A DNA stretch of 64,000 bases from positions 20,064,417-20,128,416 of the forward strand of contig OY727101.1 of assembly GCA_963402885.1 (NCBI GenBank). Direction: 5' to 3'. The notes under the pieces are model-generated. The model did no database searches and had not been told where the DNA came from. It worked only from the letters and a program-made list of their open reading frames with translations. Shown here one piece after another: positions 1-15,700 of the stretch. Every line of letters starts with the position of its first letter. Position 1 is the first letter of the stretch. The translations under genes were made by a program, and so were the position numbers. Origin of the DNA: Antedon bifida (Eukaryota > Echinodermata > Crinoidea > Comatulida > Antedonidae).

Positions 1-19
1 AGAAGATGGTAAAATATAA

Positions 20-112
20 TACAGTACTACAGACAATCCTAATTCAGAGGATACCCCTATTAAAGGGACACTTTGTTGGGTTGGTGCCCCTTTAATGTGG
101 GTTCTACTATAA
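20..112. repeat. Dispersed 'GGGGACAC' short repeat, copy 1
   Basis: The two halves are roughly inverted: a left part with CCCCTATTAAAGGGACAC and a right part with GTGCCCCTTTAATGTGG, ending in GGTTCTACTATA. Other copies lie at about 388-476, 3690-3780, 43030-43075 and 46318-46490. It looks like a small non-autonomous inverted-repeat element. The superfamily is unknown. Confidence 0.6.
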
Positions 113-387
113 CCTACAAAACAAGTAATAATGTTTATAATTTAATTTAACCCTATGCATTAATTAATATTTAATAATCATAAAATGAAAAGATAAAAAA
201 CAGAATGATTACCATAACATTATTATTAGTAAGCATGCTATTATCATTATTTAAAATATATAAATATAAATTAATATTTAAAAAATATAGAATAAATTGA
301 CATGCAAATTTATAGCATAGTTAACCTCTTCTTTGAGAATTAACAGAACATTTTTGCATGGAACGGACAACAGCTATATATGTTTTA

Positions 388-476
388 ACAATACAGCCAA
401 CCTCCATTAAGGGGACAACCCTATTAACAGGACACTTTGTTGAAAAGGTATTCGCTAATAATAGGGGTTCTACTAT
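388..476. repeat. Dispersed 'GGGGACAC' short repeat, copy 2
   Basis: It has the same arrangement as the copy at 20-112: ACAGCCAACCTCCATTAAGG at the left and AATAGGGGTTCTACTATA at the right. The two ends are imperfectly inverted. Confidence 0.6.
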
Positions 477-721
477 ATTTGAAGTTTCGTTAAAAATATA
501 TCTTTCTTATTTTAAAACTGATTTTCCCAATAACTTATTGTTTTGGATGCGTAAAATACAAGGGTGCGGCAATATTAGCAGGTTTCATGCAGCAGTTTTT
601 TTTTTCTGTACGAGCAAACAGAATAAACAAAACGTCAAAAATAAGGAACCTCCATGGATTTATCTTACACTCGGTGTCTTAATTGATAGTAGACTCCCGT
701 AGCAGCGCCCTCGCGGCTTAC

Positions 722-3700
722 CTTCTTCTCTCGTTCGGATAAATAGTTAAACCCGTGAGTTGACTTGATAGCTTGGAATTCGTCTTCAGCGATTTCTGAT
801 GGAGAAGAAGTTAGAATTGATGAAGCAAGAAAAAAAAATTTATATAAACAAAAATTAATATAGTTATTAAATTAAAATATTATACTAAAAATATAAATAT
901 TTTTTTTTGTATTTTGCAAGCTCATCGGCCACATTTATTGCATTACATAATTTCAACAAAGACAGTCATTGTGCATTTGTATGACTGTAAAGCCCAACAT
1001 TTTTGTGATTTTCCATTTATACTATTTTGCAACCTTTTGTTTTCGCGATTTGATTTTCTTGTAATATAATTTGGTGAAAAAAAGAATTGTTGTCCTGTTC
1101 GCCAAATTGGGGAATGCATTTCACCTCTATGATGGACGTAAAAGATTTAACAGCGTCAGTGAAATGAAAGAATACGCGATTGTAAATTTAGGGATGTCAC
1201 TAAATAAATACTTTTGTATTTTTTTCTGGCAATAAAACTGAAATGAACTAGTAATTTTCTTTTTTCTAATGAACTAAACTGAAAATTGTCGTTGAGACAT
1301 AAATGACAACCGTAGGCACTCCTTAGCCACCTAGTGTGATACTTTACTACAGGATGGGTAGCACGCTAATCCCTTAATCCCCATGATTCAGGTCTAATCC
1401 CAAGGATAAAGCTAAGCTCATCATGCAAGTATAATTTCCTTTCCATATTCATGTTGTCGTATCCATTCTAAAATTTAATCGTTCATTTCCCCTCTTTTGT
1501 TCAAAACTAAATATACATTTTGGGTGGATTGACTCAAAATAATAGAAATTATTGATAAAAACAACTAATTTTCACAATGAAAAATATTGAACTGTAATGA
1601 TTTTGAAAACTTTAGAAAAGAAGAATTAATAAACCTAAAAAATAGTTTGACACTACAAATGATGAAAACAAATTTATTTGATAAATCTTGTAAAAAAAAC
1701 ACCACGAAAGCCGAACATATTAAAAGTTTCAGAGACCCTGATTTTTCAATACAATCAGAAATTTTTAAACAGTAGACTTATTTAAGTTATTACATAATGT
1801 TTCAAATTTAGAAAGTATTGTTAAGACCAAGTTATTTATATTTTTTCATTTATCAAAATTCAGTAGCAGCAGAATTAAAACCATCTAATATTCAGTCATA
1901 AACCTAAGACAGATGTTTTTAAGTTGAGTGACCACAAACCAACATTTATATCATCTACACGTTAATCCCTAGCTTAAACTGACAAAGGAAACTTTGTCGT
2001 ATTCCATCTAACGCTTGATTACCGTAAAATAATAACTTGAGGTTATAAAGTCGAGTCAATGATGCATAGAATCCGATCAATACGATTCTCAATTTATTTT
2101 AAGAACATCCACGTGGTTTGATAATACCCAACGAAAGGAAGTGGGTTCAAAGATGGCTAAACCTTCCGGCAAATTATTGACGATTTCTTGTTTTGATACC
2201 GACCAGACAAGTTGTTTGAATCTGTCCGCAAAAACTAATACAAAGTACATTAGCATGACAGGGTTGTGTAATCATTTCCTTAGCGTAACACTCGCAGTAT
2301 CCTGTTATGAGATGCTGATTCTTCCAATTCAATGATCTTGTACCTTTCCATGTCAAATTACACAATTGAAATCAATTTAAACTTTGACGAATATTGATAT
2401 TGAGAATGTCATTTATGACGGTACACTTAATGTCATTAAATTTAGATATGATTGACAGGCATTTCTCTTTGTTGTCACGATAATCAGCGCCAGACTGCAT
2501 GCATGAGTGTGTGGTCTAAAAATGGCATCTTTTTGCCGTTCATTAGGATGTTTTTTACTTGTCACCTGTTTTTCAGGCTTTTTCAGAGCCTGTTTTGACC
2601 AAGAAATCCCGAAAAAGAACTATTTTATTTCTCATTTTTAGTGATCGTTTGTGTAATGGCGCCATTATTAGCGATTTTTCGTTATCACGAAGTGCCACAC
2701 GGCTATACGCATATTTAGTAAAAATATATGTCTGCGTATATGCACAGAAACATATGAGTATTAAATTGAGAGCTTAGATTGCGCTGCAGCTTTTTGACGA
2801 CCAAGACCGGAATCAACTTGGGTTTTGAAAACCATATTTAAGATCGGTTTTTAACAAACATGGCATATCCACAAAGCATCGAGGTGATGTTATCACAGAG
2901 CGATCAACATATATAATAGTGGATATGGAAATCTGAAAGTACTAATACTTTTTTAAGTGCCCTGCATACAAATTAACTTAACATTTACTTGTGCATTTAC
3001 AGTGCAGTAGACAGACAAGAAGTAGCCACACTAATGTCTGTTTCAGTACATTAAAGACTTTTAACTTGGTAGGCTACCTGTCACTTTCAAAAGTCCAAAA
3101 ATGCTTCTTAATTGACAGAGAACTATATGTTTTAAAAGCAAATAAACATCTTGTACGTAAATATAACTTCCACTCAAAAAGTAACCAATCATATTGGCCA
3201 GTATAGAGTAATGTACAATAGTCAAATCTGGTTAAGGTGAGTTGCTCTAGCTGTCTAACGTTGACAGATGGATACCTGGTTCATGCATAGTCTAATCTTT
3301 AGTTCAATAAAGGATGTACTTTTAAGGCTTTAGCCACCATACAGAAAATATAGTTTCACGATTTTCAGGATTTTAACTATTAGCTATTGTGACAGTCATT
3401 GTTTTTCAAAAGATTCTTTCAATTAACCCTAAACATTTACACACAAATGTAGGTATTTGGCTACAAAATGTGATGACAGAGGGAATATGAAAATGAAATG
3501 TTTACCTCTTCCATTTTTTGGAGTTCTTTCTTCTTTGACTCTAAAATAAAAAAAAAAATTAAGATAATTAATGTAATAATACACATAATAATTTATTTAT
3601 TTAAGAAAAGTTAAAAAAAAAAACACAGGTTAACATTTTTTTAAAGGAGAAAATTGGCAATGACATTGGTTAAATGTTTTAATGAATACAGTAGAACTCA

Positions 3701-6700
3701 TTTGGGATATTTTTATTCATGGATCACCAACTAAGGGGACTCTCTGCCAGATTCCATTAATAGAGTTTCTACTATATTTATAGTAGAAAATTTATCGCAA
3801 TTCATGAAAAATATAATGTATTGTTGTAGTCATAGCTTTAAATACAGTTAGTTTATACTACTGTACTGTAGGCATATTTCATTTATGAAAAAGTCTACAG
3901 ATTTACCCAAGTTGCACGAATAATAAGATTTAAGAACCAAATAAGAACATTTTGAGACTGAAAACCATAAAAAATAGGAACAACAGAGCTTGGGGAAAGA
4001 TTTACTGATTCCTATAAAACCAAAGTGTACACACACAAGAACAGAAGCCACATATAATTGTCATCAGTCTTACAACTAACGTCAACACTGTCTACTACTG
4101 TACATGAGTTTGTTTCTGTGTGTTGGTAATATCTTAATCAGCACCTCACAAGGGGCTTGCCTGTTGCTTCTCTTACCTAAATTGAGTTAATAAGTTGTAA
4201 AACGATTGTCGTTTCTGATCTTCTTCAAAGCAAACATTAATCAAGCCTACTGTACACAATCAATAAAACTAATTAAATTATCATTTATCACCTCCATTGC
4301 TAAATCAGTGTTAAAACAATTGCCATACTACACAACAAGAAGAAGCCTCATATAGATGTCAATGAAACTTCAATACAATTAATTAAATTATGTTTAATCA
4401 CCATCATCTCTTATCACTCTTCTATCTGTGAAATGAAATTTAATGTGTTTTATGGACACTGTCTCTTTCCCACACTTGACAGTCTCAGGGGCCTACTGTT
4501 CTTCAATGGCATGTACTCTTTGGTATCAAGTAGCATGGGGTATACTTGGGGTAGAAGATGAGGGGCAGAGGGGCTGGCTTCTTCCTTCCTGGTTTTGTTT
4601 CTCAAAGGCAGCCTAGTCAATTTGGGGTCTGTAATTGGGGTTTTGTTTTTTTTTTTAATTTTTTCATGAGGTTTTATATTAAACTAAGGTGTAATTGGTC
4701 TAGGTGAGGGTAAAGGACAGATGCAGTATTATGGAATGTAATTAATATGTAAAATGGACTAATTACAGACTTACGGAAATTACTAAACTGTACAGAAGCA
4801 CATGCAAATCCAGCCTATATGTATTGTATGGGAAACCCTTGATAAAACATAATTAAAAACAAATCAACAAAAGCCACAAAACATCTATGTTTCCAAAACT
4901 GTACAACTGTGCAGAATTTCGTTTTCAAGAAGTCAATATGCAGCTATCAAGTCAAAAAGTCATTCTGCACATATTTCTGAGCCTGCACAGAAATGTTCTA
5001 TTTCACAACTGACATTAAAAGACTACTAAATTTAATTGTAGCAATGTTGGGAACCCTGTATTGTCTCTTTCACACGTCTTAACTTTCCAAGTACGGCAAC
5101 TCAGAGGGAGTCGGATCTATACTCATACTTTAATAATGATTTAAAATTATTTTAATGCTACTAAATCATTATTAACAATCACGTTATTATTAAGGCCTTG
5201 ACAACAATATGGTATCACACAACAGTTAAGACTATTGTTAAATTTTATAGTCAAGTCTGTGAAATATCTAATACAGATGGACTGACCACATTAAATAAGA
5301 GACCCCTGTTATGTTAATCCAAGTGCTATGCTTTCTTTGCTCTATGACGTCATTCAGTAATAAGCTATTAAATTATTCAAAGAAATAGCAAACATTTCCT
5401 TCTGCAATTTAACACCATAAGTAAACAAATTTGTAACTATGAGAATTGGGTATGGCTGATAAAGATACAAAAAACCACTGTCTTTTTAATAAATTTATTG
5501 AATAAAGTTCAAATTGTACATTGTAGTTCACACACAATGTGGTACGTGCAATAGTAGGCTACACCCAATCTTCTCATTGGATACACCCAGGATATGATTT
5601 TTTTTAATGAAGATCAAATAAAGTTCAAATATGATTGGATTTGTGGCCTACTTTTTAGTTTTGTTTACTCTTTATTAAAAACTGGTACTGGTACTAACAA
5701 GAAACAATTATGGTTTCTGCAGAATATGTGACCTAGCCTTTCGATAAGAGGAAGGGAAGTTATCAATCCCCACCCCATTATCTGTTAAAATGTCATGCTT
5801 GTAACTTGCCATATGCTACAATATACTGTAGTGGCACCTGTTTTAGTGCTTTAACATAGTTTTACCCCCATTGCCTCAGATTAGACAAAAAGTAGGGCGA
5901 GTGAGTGGCCGAGTGGTTAAAACAGTGGTACTGTCATTCATAGCCATTGGCAAGGTTTTACTCGCTTTATGGTTCTAGTGGTAGAACAAGTCTAATATGG
6001 ACTATAAACCATAGGCCCAGTGTACACAAAATACCCGTGTTACTTTAAAGAACCTGGTGGAGTAGGGGGCTAGCTCACACACAACTGCTGTGGACAGATG
6101 GGAGAGTACCATAGTTGTAGGGGAGAAGCATGTAGTTGAAAAGTGTCCACGTATGTCCATTCATTATGTAAATACATGATTGATGGAAAGGGCACTATAT
6201 ATTAAAAAATGTATATAGTATTACTATCGTATACTATTTCAAATTAGGGAACCATCTCCCAGTTTGCTGGGAATGGTGGCGACTGTGTGCCTGTGAGGAT
6301 TAACCCTGTGCCATGAACTTTTATTTGTGAACATAAAATGTGTGAATTAATACAAAATAGAGATTAACTACTTAAAACTATGTTCTATTTTCAAGATCAT
6401 TCCTATATTTCTTCCATCTCAATTAAAGAGACATGGTTAATTCATGTAATGTATTTTCTGTGATGTCAACTAGGATGGGAAACCTGACAGTCTACAAATC
6501 AAACAGATAAAGGTTGAGTAATTGGAAATGGTAATGATTACTCCAGGAAGTCCAGACCTATTAATTTATACCAATCAAGTAGCCAATGTCAGTGGCCTGC
6601 TTGTTCCATTTAAAATTACATGAATCTTAATCAATTGCTTCTGTATTGTTTCCTGTGAAGTGGGAGTTCTATCTTAATGTGTTGGTTAGCTTATTTTGTA

Positions 6701-9700
6701 TAGCATATAAAACTTGTGAGGGTGTCAGAGGGTAAGATTAAGAGGCTCAGATGGCCTGGGCAGATGGGAAAGATTGATTGAGGGTTCGTCTATCAATAGT
6801 GTCAACAACCAATCCTCACTGGCTATCTACATTTCCAAGTGGTTAGTTCCTGTCCCTAGCTACTCTTTATTCACTTTCCTATACCCCACATCCTTAATAT
6901 CACTGTTTCCTCATCATCATGGAATGTTCCCTTTTAAAAAATAATCCCCTCCCAGTACATGCATATTTAGGACCGTTCCTTAAATATGAATGTACTGGTA
7001 AGGAGGGAGAAAATAGAAAAAGAGAATTTACAAAACTTTAACAGAAAAAATGTACACAGAGTTGAAATTTGAGAGAGAATAATAAATTGTATGTAATTTT
7101 CTCCATTTCTGTATGTTCCTTTCGACTTTTTGCAATAAGTACCTCAAGGATATTATTTGTAGACTTTTCAAGAAAATAATGTGAAAAAATGATGGTGATA
7201 AGTTTATGTTCTTAACAGATTGGTTGGCCGTAATATGGGACAGGGTTGGTCAGGGTTCATGTGCAAATTACAGTTAACGTGTGTAATGACCATGTTATGA
7301 CTAATACTTTCACTTCTAAAGTTGTTACTGGTTCAACTCCTACAGTATGTAAAACATAGTTAGACACAAAGTCACTAAAGTCAATAACATTTAATTTACT
7401 TCCTTAATCATGTTTAATTTCCAGGAATTTACTGGAAAAACCCACAATAAGGTTAATTATAATGCTGAGGATGGCGACGGGTATCACTGAAATATTCGTC
7501 AACAAATTTGTGTTGTTGACCAGGTTTACCCTTCCTGATGAACAATAATGTAGGTTTTCTAGCTTTATGACTTCAACATGTACTTCAGATGAGAATGTAC
7601 TGTACTGTAGCGAACTCTCCCAATACCGGACACCATTAGGCTAGGCTAATATGTTTGGTTTACAGAAATTTTGGGATACCAAATGTGTTTATTTTTTATG
7701 GTACAAACAAATTTTTGGCCTTTTGGCCATCAAGAAGTTTTCCGGTTTTAGATAGTCCAGTATTGAGAGTCAAGTACTATGGTAACCAATTACAAATGCC
7801 CAATTTAAAAACATTGTTGTATTTTGGTATCAATTTTGCACAAAATTATGCTTTGAGGGCAAAATATAGTCAAAAACAGGACCTAGAATAATGTTCAATG
7901 ACATGACTCTGTGACTTTCCATGACATGAACATTAAAAACAAATGCTGTGAATTTGTAACTTTATTAATTTAATTAAAAACTCTGTTTCTACAGAAGGGT
8001 ATGTAATTGAAGATGTTACTGTTATATATTTTCAGTTGACATACACCAGGTAGAGGTGCATATCTGTTGGAACATGACAACATGTTTGTGTGCATCTCTT
8101 AAATTTCACTTCCATTTTCTACAGGTTTATAATATAAGATTACCAATATCATCAGTTTAATGTACTTTTGATAGAAGTTTTGCCAATAAAGCACCCAGAG
8201 AAGACAATTAAACTTATCAAGAGAGGAAACAAACTTGATGAATCCAGGTTAAATGTCATTTCATTCTGTTCTTTCTTTCTTTTGACACGTTCAAGTCATT
8301 CTACAGACCAAAACATGTGTTTTCCTGAGAGGTCTGGAAAGTGCCACAACTTTGATTTATAACTACTAACATCTGATTTAGAAATCTTCACAAATCATTT
8401 GTTGGTTTCTTTCAAAATATCTCCTAAAAATAAACTTATGGAAAAAAGGTCATCTTCTTTATTGAAGATAAATTGCATATTGACTTATTCTAAGGTAAAT
8501 GTATAAATTGAATGAATCAGGTTCATGAAATGAGGACAAAATCATGTCAGTTAAGATCACTGGGGTACAGGCTTGTCTTACCTACTGTAGGCCCTATAAA
8601 TTGTTACAAACTGAGGTGTCATCGATCAGGTAGACATGTTATAAACATTCTTTTCTGTATCAGAGTTAAATATGTGTTCAAACAGTGCATTAATGTACTC
8701 TCATGTTAATTGATCACACAAGTACTATACATCGTAAACTCTAAAAACAATTCATAACAGCTTTGTTATGTATGCATTGTAGGTAATTTAGCTGCTAATA
8801 ACCGGTTAACTGGGTTTCAATTAATTAGGCGTTGTTGTTAACCTTTAACACAACTTAAACCAGTTATTTGAAATGGGTTTAGTTTCTGCTGCTTCCCAGG
8901 TAAATTACTAGCACACTATTTATCCAGTTATTTCCTTGAAAATGAAACAATCAACTTAAGAGCGTAAAAAAAATCTAAAAAAATATTGAAATATTTATGA
9001 GTAAAAATAGGATATATTGAATCCCCAAGTGAAGTACAACCCTGATTAGAAGAAAATAAACCATCTTGGTAACCCTTGTGTAATAAATTATATAGTTTAT
9101 TGGAATTTTAATATTGAAGTTTCAGGTTTAAAAAACATAAATCACTGAGAAAGTTGTTTATGTTACATAAGCTTGGTTGGGTCTGTCTCTGTTGAATAAA
9201 ACAAGAAATATTTCTTACAAAAAAAAAACACTTGACTTTTTGAGGGAACAGTAAAAAGTATAAAGGCCAAATAAAAAAAGTTAGTTTCATGTACGAGATG
9301 ATGGGTTTTACTAAATTGTTAGGTATCAACGCTAGAATGATTTTTGCAATTAATCAAGAACTTTGATGGAACATTTTGAATGATTAATCTAAAAAAACTT
9401 ATTTATGACCATTTAATAAAAATTGAAATAGTTATAAGTAGTTAAATAACTCATTTGGCTCCAACATTTGAAAAGGTCTTTAAAAATATACAGAAAAAAA
9501 ATGTACAAATAGAACTAGAAAAGATATAGGTTATTTTTATTGAACAAATCAATATTTCACAATTTCAAAAGATGGAACAAAACCAGAAGATATATGGGAG
9601 GCATTACACTTGTTGAAATGACTATAACAAGGAGAGATATCAACTTACATCCAAAAGTGACCTGTGTTTGCCTACCTATAAAAAACATTGCTAGTTAACT

Positions 9701-12700
9701 TTCATATCTCACAATTTGTGGTAAAATTGTTTTTAATGAGGTTGAAATGTTTGTTTCTTAATGTGTTTCTGATTTGTTAACAAGCATTTCATTCATACAA
9801 TTTTATACCTCCGTGTGTACGATCATTTTAGCAATCTGGGCTAATGGTAAGGAAGTTACATACTCGTTCAAACACGGTGTAACCCTTACACACAATTAAA
9901 CTAGAAGTTACCTTTCAAATTCCACACACTATCCAATTACAAATTCAAACTTGCGTTCATTAAAAAAACCCATTTCATGCGCATCTAAAATATAGCAATT
10001 GTCAATTACAGGACGGATAAAACTCAGCTATGATCGTTTAAAACTAAGTATCAATTGAGGCTTAAGCAATGGTGTGAGTGAGTTGCAACCCTGCTACTCC
10101 ACAAGGTCAGGATTGAACCCTGGATTTTGGGATTGGAAGGTAAGCACTTAAACCACCAAGCTACATCTCCAATAAAATGAAGAGTTGTGAGAAGTATAAT
10201 GAGAAAATCTTGTTGCTAATGTTATGACGAAGGCCAGATTTGAACCCAAGATTTTATGAAGCAAGCATGCTAGCTTTCACATTTATATTTTCCTAATTTA
10301 TAAAACAATTATAATAATTAATATCATTAACTGTATACTTATAAATGTCATGTATATAATTTATTAAGTTGTAAATAATTTTCTTTTTATAGTATTGAAT
10401 TATAAAGAATTTGAATTGCCAATTTAAATTCCAGTCAGTCTAAATAAGTTGAAATATGGGATATAATTAAATGCTAGTCACATACCAACATTTACTCAGA
10501 AAAAGTTTACCACAACATTGTGTAATAAAAAAGTAGAATAACCAGGAAAAACCTGTTTCAGCTGGAAAAAAATTACCGGTTAATAACCATGTTAATAAAT
10601 TAACACTAATTTCTTGGCAGCATAAACAGGACAAATTTTCAATAACCGGTTAAATGGCAGCCTGAAAATAATGGTTAAAAACAAACTGATCGATTCAGTG
10701 TTAGAACGTTGCTGTGCAACTTATTTGATTGACAACCACTGACCTTAAGTCAACTAGAGTATAATCCAGTAAAGGTAGTGGTACCCCCAAATATGGTAGT
10801 GATATGATGTCATCGTGTCCATATATGGGCACATCAAACAAGTTTATAGTGCAGACAGAGCTACATTTCCATTCCTTGAAATGTATCAAGAAAAACACAT
10901 CAGTTGTTACTTTTCCATTTAAATTAATTCTATTTTTGCTCAAACAAACTTAAAATATTTATATCAAGATGTTGTCATTTGTCAAACATTTAATTTTTTA
11001 GAAGAAAATGTTGACAGAAGAAAAACAAATTTGATTGACGGACGGAGATCAAGACCACGGTCAGTAATGAGCGAGGAATGTCATCTAATAAGCCAATAAA
11101 ACCAGTATACATCAGAATGTTTACATTGATAAATCATGATGACAATTTCTAATCCATGTATTTTAATATTCAACATTAAAAATAGGAAAAACAAGATAAA
11201 AATCGACCTTTAGAATATACATGAAGTATTACATGTATTTAGGAATAATCATGTGACCTTCAGGAAAGGACCACTTCTATAACTAATTAATGGGTTGTCT
11301 AAAGTAAATCTTTGTATTGGATTTATTCAAGGGCAGAATTAGGTACATTTATTTTTATCAGACACAGTCAAGTCTACCAATACCGATTTATACCAATACC
11401 AGATTCTACCTATACCGGATTCTACCATTACCAATACCGGACTCTACCAATATCAAACTCTACCAATATCAAACTCTACCAATACCGGACTCTACCAATA
11501 CCGGACTCTACCTCTGTAAACCGAAAACAGTCTTATACCAGACTTTTCTTAAAGTCCACAAGGTCCAACATTATTATTTTAAAAACACATTTAGAATACC
11601 ATAATTTCTCGTAAGCCAGACATATTAGGACAGCCCAGGGGTGTCTGGTATTGGGAGAATAATAGATAATAGTAATATCAAAGAATGGGTGAATACTGTC
11701 CACAATTTTTTCTCCATTATTACATTATTAACAAAATTATCATATAGGTTTTAAATGGTTTCCTTTCTTTTGTGAATTTCTAATGTAATAGATTTAAAAA
11801 ATAAGTGAGCATAAAATTTGGAATTTGAGGTAGTTAATAACTACCTCAAAAAGAAAGTACAGATTGTATTAAAATCGTTATGATCTATTGCTCTGTATTC
11901 TTTGATGTTAGATCATCGAAACTTCTTATTCCTATAAATGTGTGATACAATAATGTTAAAATTCTACCACTTATTAAATGGATAGATCATTCAAAGCCAT
12001 TCTCAAGATCACAAACAGCAGTCCAGCAAAGAAGATAGATAACCAACAGATCTTTGATCAATGACATTAACAGGGAGTCTAAGCTGATACCCTAGGCACA
12101 TTTCAAAACCTACAAATCCATGTAAAGCAAATGTCTAGAAATGCAATACTATTTGGCCTTTGGGAGGCAAATATCTTTAGAGATTTTCATGGTTGACCGA
12201 AATCTAAAAAGTAAAACAGACAGCAAAAAATTCTGACAAATTGAAGATATTTATCAGAAAAACTCATGTTTTATCTAATTGTAATTTTACAGAATAAACA
12301 AAAAATAAACACTTTTGACTCTAAAAACAGGAACTATTTTTACTGTATGATCAAATAAATATGTATAAATAATGTTTAAAATCAACCAATGAAATGGTTA
12401 GGCCTACACTTAGGGTAGGTATATTAATATGTAAATGTGCTTGTTTTTTTTTGAATTAAATTAAAGTAAATTTAATTATATTGTACCCAGAGCCCAAGGG
12501 ACATCATCCTTGGAAAAAAAAATCATGAAAAATTAAATCATTATAACACCCCAGAGAATAAAATATTAATATAAACAATGTTTTAATAATTTAAAAAATT
12601 AATATTATTTTATCAGAAATGCCCTTGACTTTGAAGCGTGTACTTTAGCAACATTGCTTCCCTTCACCCAGGAGTATAAGTAGGTACCTCAGAGGATTGA

Positions 12701-15700
12701 ATGCCAATGTGTTGATGTAACAAATATTATGTTCCTCCCCAAGGTACATAAGGTACAAAGTATGTGTCCTATTGATGGTATTGTGGGTAATAAATCATGA
12801 CATATGCAGCTTGGGAGTCATACCTGTGTACTATAGAAAATATTATATTTGTATTGTTGAACTTGAAATACTGTACTGTATAGTATTAGTAGAACCTCTA
12901 TTAAGTGCCTCCCCTAAATAGGAGTTATGTGTTAATGTTAAAACATACATCTGCCCCTTCATACATCATTGTTTCATCATGTTTCTAGTATACAAACTTA
13001 TGATGGTTATCTATAGGCTAATAACTCAGCAGATAACTGAAATAATAGACAAAACATCAATTGATCAATCAATATAATAAGATTTTCCTGTTGTTAGAAG
13101 CTTATAAAAGGAGTAGTGCAAAAACATATGTAGCAACAAATTTTAAAACTTGATATGACTGAAAATACACACAATTTTAATTTTGATATTCTTAATAGTC
13201 TAGTATACTTGGAATATTGTAGACACATTCCATCATTTTAATGATTTTGGAATAATTTGTGCAACCACAAAAATGTAGATAGATTTTTTTGACAGGAATC
13301 TTTCTGTCCCCTTTGTTTAGTCTCTTCAAAATATGTAAATCAAAGGAATTGACTATAGTAAGTAATAACATAGATAATAAGCTAATACAGACAGACATTG
13401 ATGGGTCAAACAATTGTTAAAAACAGGGCAAATGTGAGAGCAACACAATTAACTATGGCTTTTGATTGTAGCCAAATTGCTCCATCAAGAACAGATGTTA
13501 AGATTATTGGCGTTTTGTGACTTCAGCCCTGCTTTTGGACAAAACAATTTTCATTGATATACTGTAGTATTAGAACAATGATGAAATTAATATCCTATTG
13601 TTTTTATATAATTAAACAGAAACATAATTTACAACCTGGAGAGAATGTAGTTCTTTATGGTGTTTTTTTTTATAATGCCAATTAATAACTGACAAAAAAC
13701 AATATACATACTGTAATACTTATGTGTAAAAATTTAAACTATTATTGACCCCCAAAACATGAAAAATATTAAAAGATGAAAATAAATAATGATTTTGCTT
13801 CTACAATATAAAAAGACAAAACGGTTACATTTAAAACCAAAATCTTGTTGACTTTACAAAACAAAATATGGTTTTATCTGTAAATAAACTGTTTTAATCT
13901 AATTTTGGAACTGAATAACTATTGTGTGACATTACTACAGTATAATGTTTATTTTATGTTTATTATTTTTTCAGGGAGAAAATAGGTTCAAGTAAAAGTT
14001 CATTAATAATAATATATTCATGTTTGCCTACAGTACAATATAAACAGCCAATTATTTTTAAATTAAATTGTTTTAATAGAAAAACTTTTTCAAAACAAAC
14101 AGAAGTTCAAGAATCTTATAAGACCACCTAAGTAGCATTCTGTCCACATGAGTGTCCAGTAGCTATGATAAGTGGAAATCAACAGTCGGCCCACACTAAT
14201 CTCAAAGCAATTAATAGGTTTTCCAAATCCAAGCACTGACAGCTACAATAGTACACTTACCTATTATAAAATTAGCTGGAGAAAAACAAAAGCTTTCTTA
14301 GAATTAAATGACAGTATTGTTTTGGAATGTTGGTATTCAAAAACAACTAATTTATTCACTTAATAAGGAAATATCAAGGATGAAAAATAAAATGGTTGGT
14401 TGAAAAATAAAATGGTTGGTTGAAAAATAAAATGGTTGATTGAAAAATAAAATGGTTTTGGTTGAAAAATAAATTAGAAGAATAACCATTTTAATTGTCA
14501 GGTTACATTTTTCTATTTTATTCCTTTTTTCAGTGAAACATAAAGAATGAAACACAAGGAAGAGACAAAGATGTCATTTACCAAAAGGCGTGTCTCCCCA
14601 AAGGCATGTCTCCCCAAAGGCGTGTCTCTCAAAATTGGCCAGAGTAATTTTATATTTTTGTGCATAGAATTCCGGAGTTCGATTGATCGACTATCACCCA
14701 AATCTCGCTCATTTACAGATATTGTGTAATAATGATCGCCACTTTTCAGAAGCTGTCAAAATGACACTTAACAAGGTGATGATTGCCTTTGTTCCAATGA
14801 TGTAGAAACATTTAAAGAATTTTATAAATCACAACATGAATCATAAAATACCAATACTTTTTAGAAGTATTATGAAGTGTTTGACATGAGGACAGATAGA
14901 CAGACAGACAGAAATTTATGTAGGGCAACTAAAAATTAAATAGTCAGTCCTGGTGCATCAGTTTTGACCACCAAGGAGTTTAGAGGGGAAACTTAAAACA
15001 TGGCCAGGGAAGAAAAATAGGAGTATAGTCAGTGAAGAGATTGTAATGACAGCTGATAATGACTTTAATGAACTATTATTCAAAATATCACTGTAATATA
15101 CTAACTTTAAATGGACAAAAACAACTATACTATAATTATTATAAACTATTCATTTACTCAACATTCACAAAAAATACAATAAAATAAATAATTAGAAATA
15201 AATTAAAATAAAAACAATTGATTATTAATGTACAGAGTTGCAATAAAAATAAAGATCATTGACCTAATTTTGGACAGAGCTTGAAATGCATTGTGGGTAA
15301 AGGTGATTACATACTGTACAAGCAACACAGACAAATTAGTGGTTAAGGGTACTAAAGAAATAATTGGTTATTTTGTACAATTGCCAATTGACACAGACCC
15401 AGTGACATCATTGAAACGAAAAGTAGAACTTCAACCTAATTAAAAAATTGAATTACATGACAGATAAAACGTATTTAAAATACTCAAGAGACAACAGCCC
15501 ACGCAGAAAGAAAAATGTCAAATACTAGCTAATGTGTTACTATAGACAATTACAATCATTAATGTACTTGTTCCTAGAATAGACTTTTAGAAAGATTTGA
15601 AAGTAAGTACAATTTTAATTTTTTTTTTTTTTTTTGCATTGCCAGTAGAATACTTCGGGTCCCAACAAAGCATTCCCTCAAAAGTAGGGGTTGTGGTAGT

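Larger units (their letters stand above)
1..721. other. TADA2B intron or 3' region at left edge, with two copies of a dispersed repeat
   Basis: No coding exon of TADA2B was recognised left of 722, so the terminal SWIRM exon(s) must lie outside the window. The stretch holds two copies of a dispersed short repeat (about 20-112 and 388-476) marked by CTATTAAGGGGACAC-like words and ending in GGTTCTACTATA. The rest is AT-rich with nothing recognisable. Confidence 0.6.

Noticed and set aside
11312-11614. Two overlapping 95-100 codon frames on the plus strand
   Set aside because: They are composed of the 17-bp minisatellite and change frame freely within it. There is no start context or homology.
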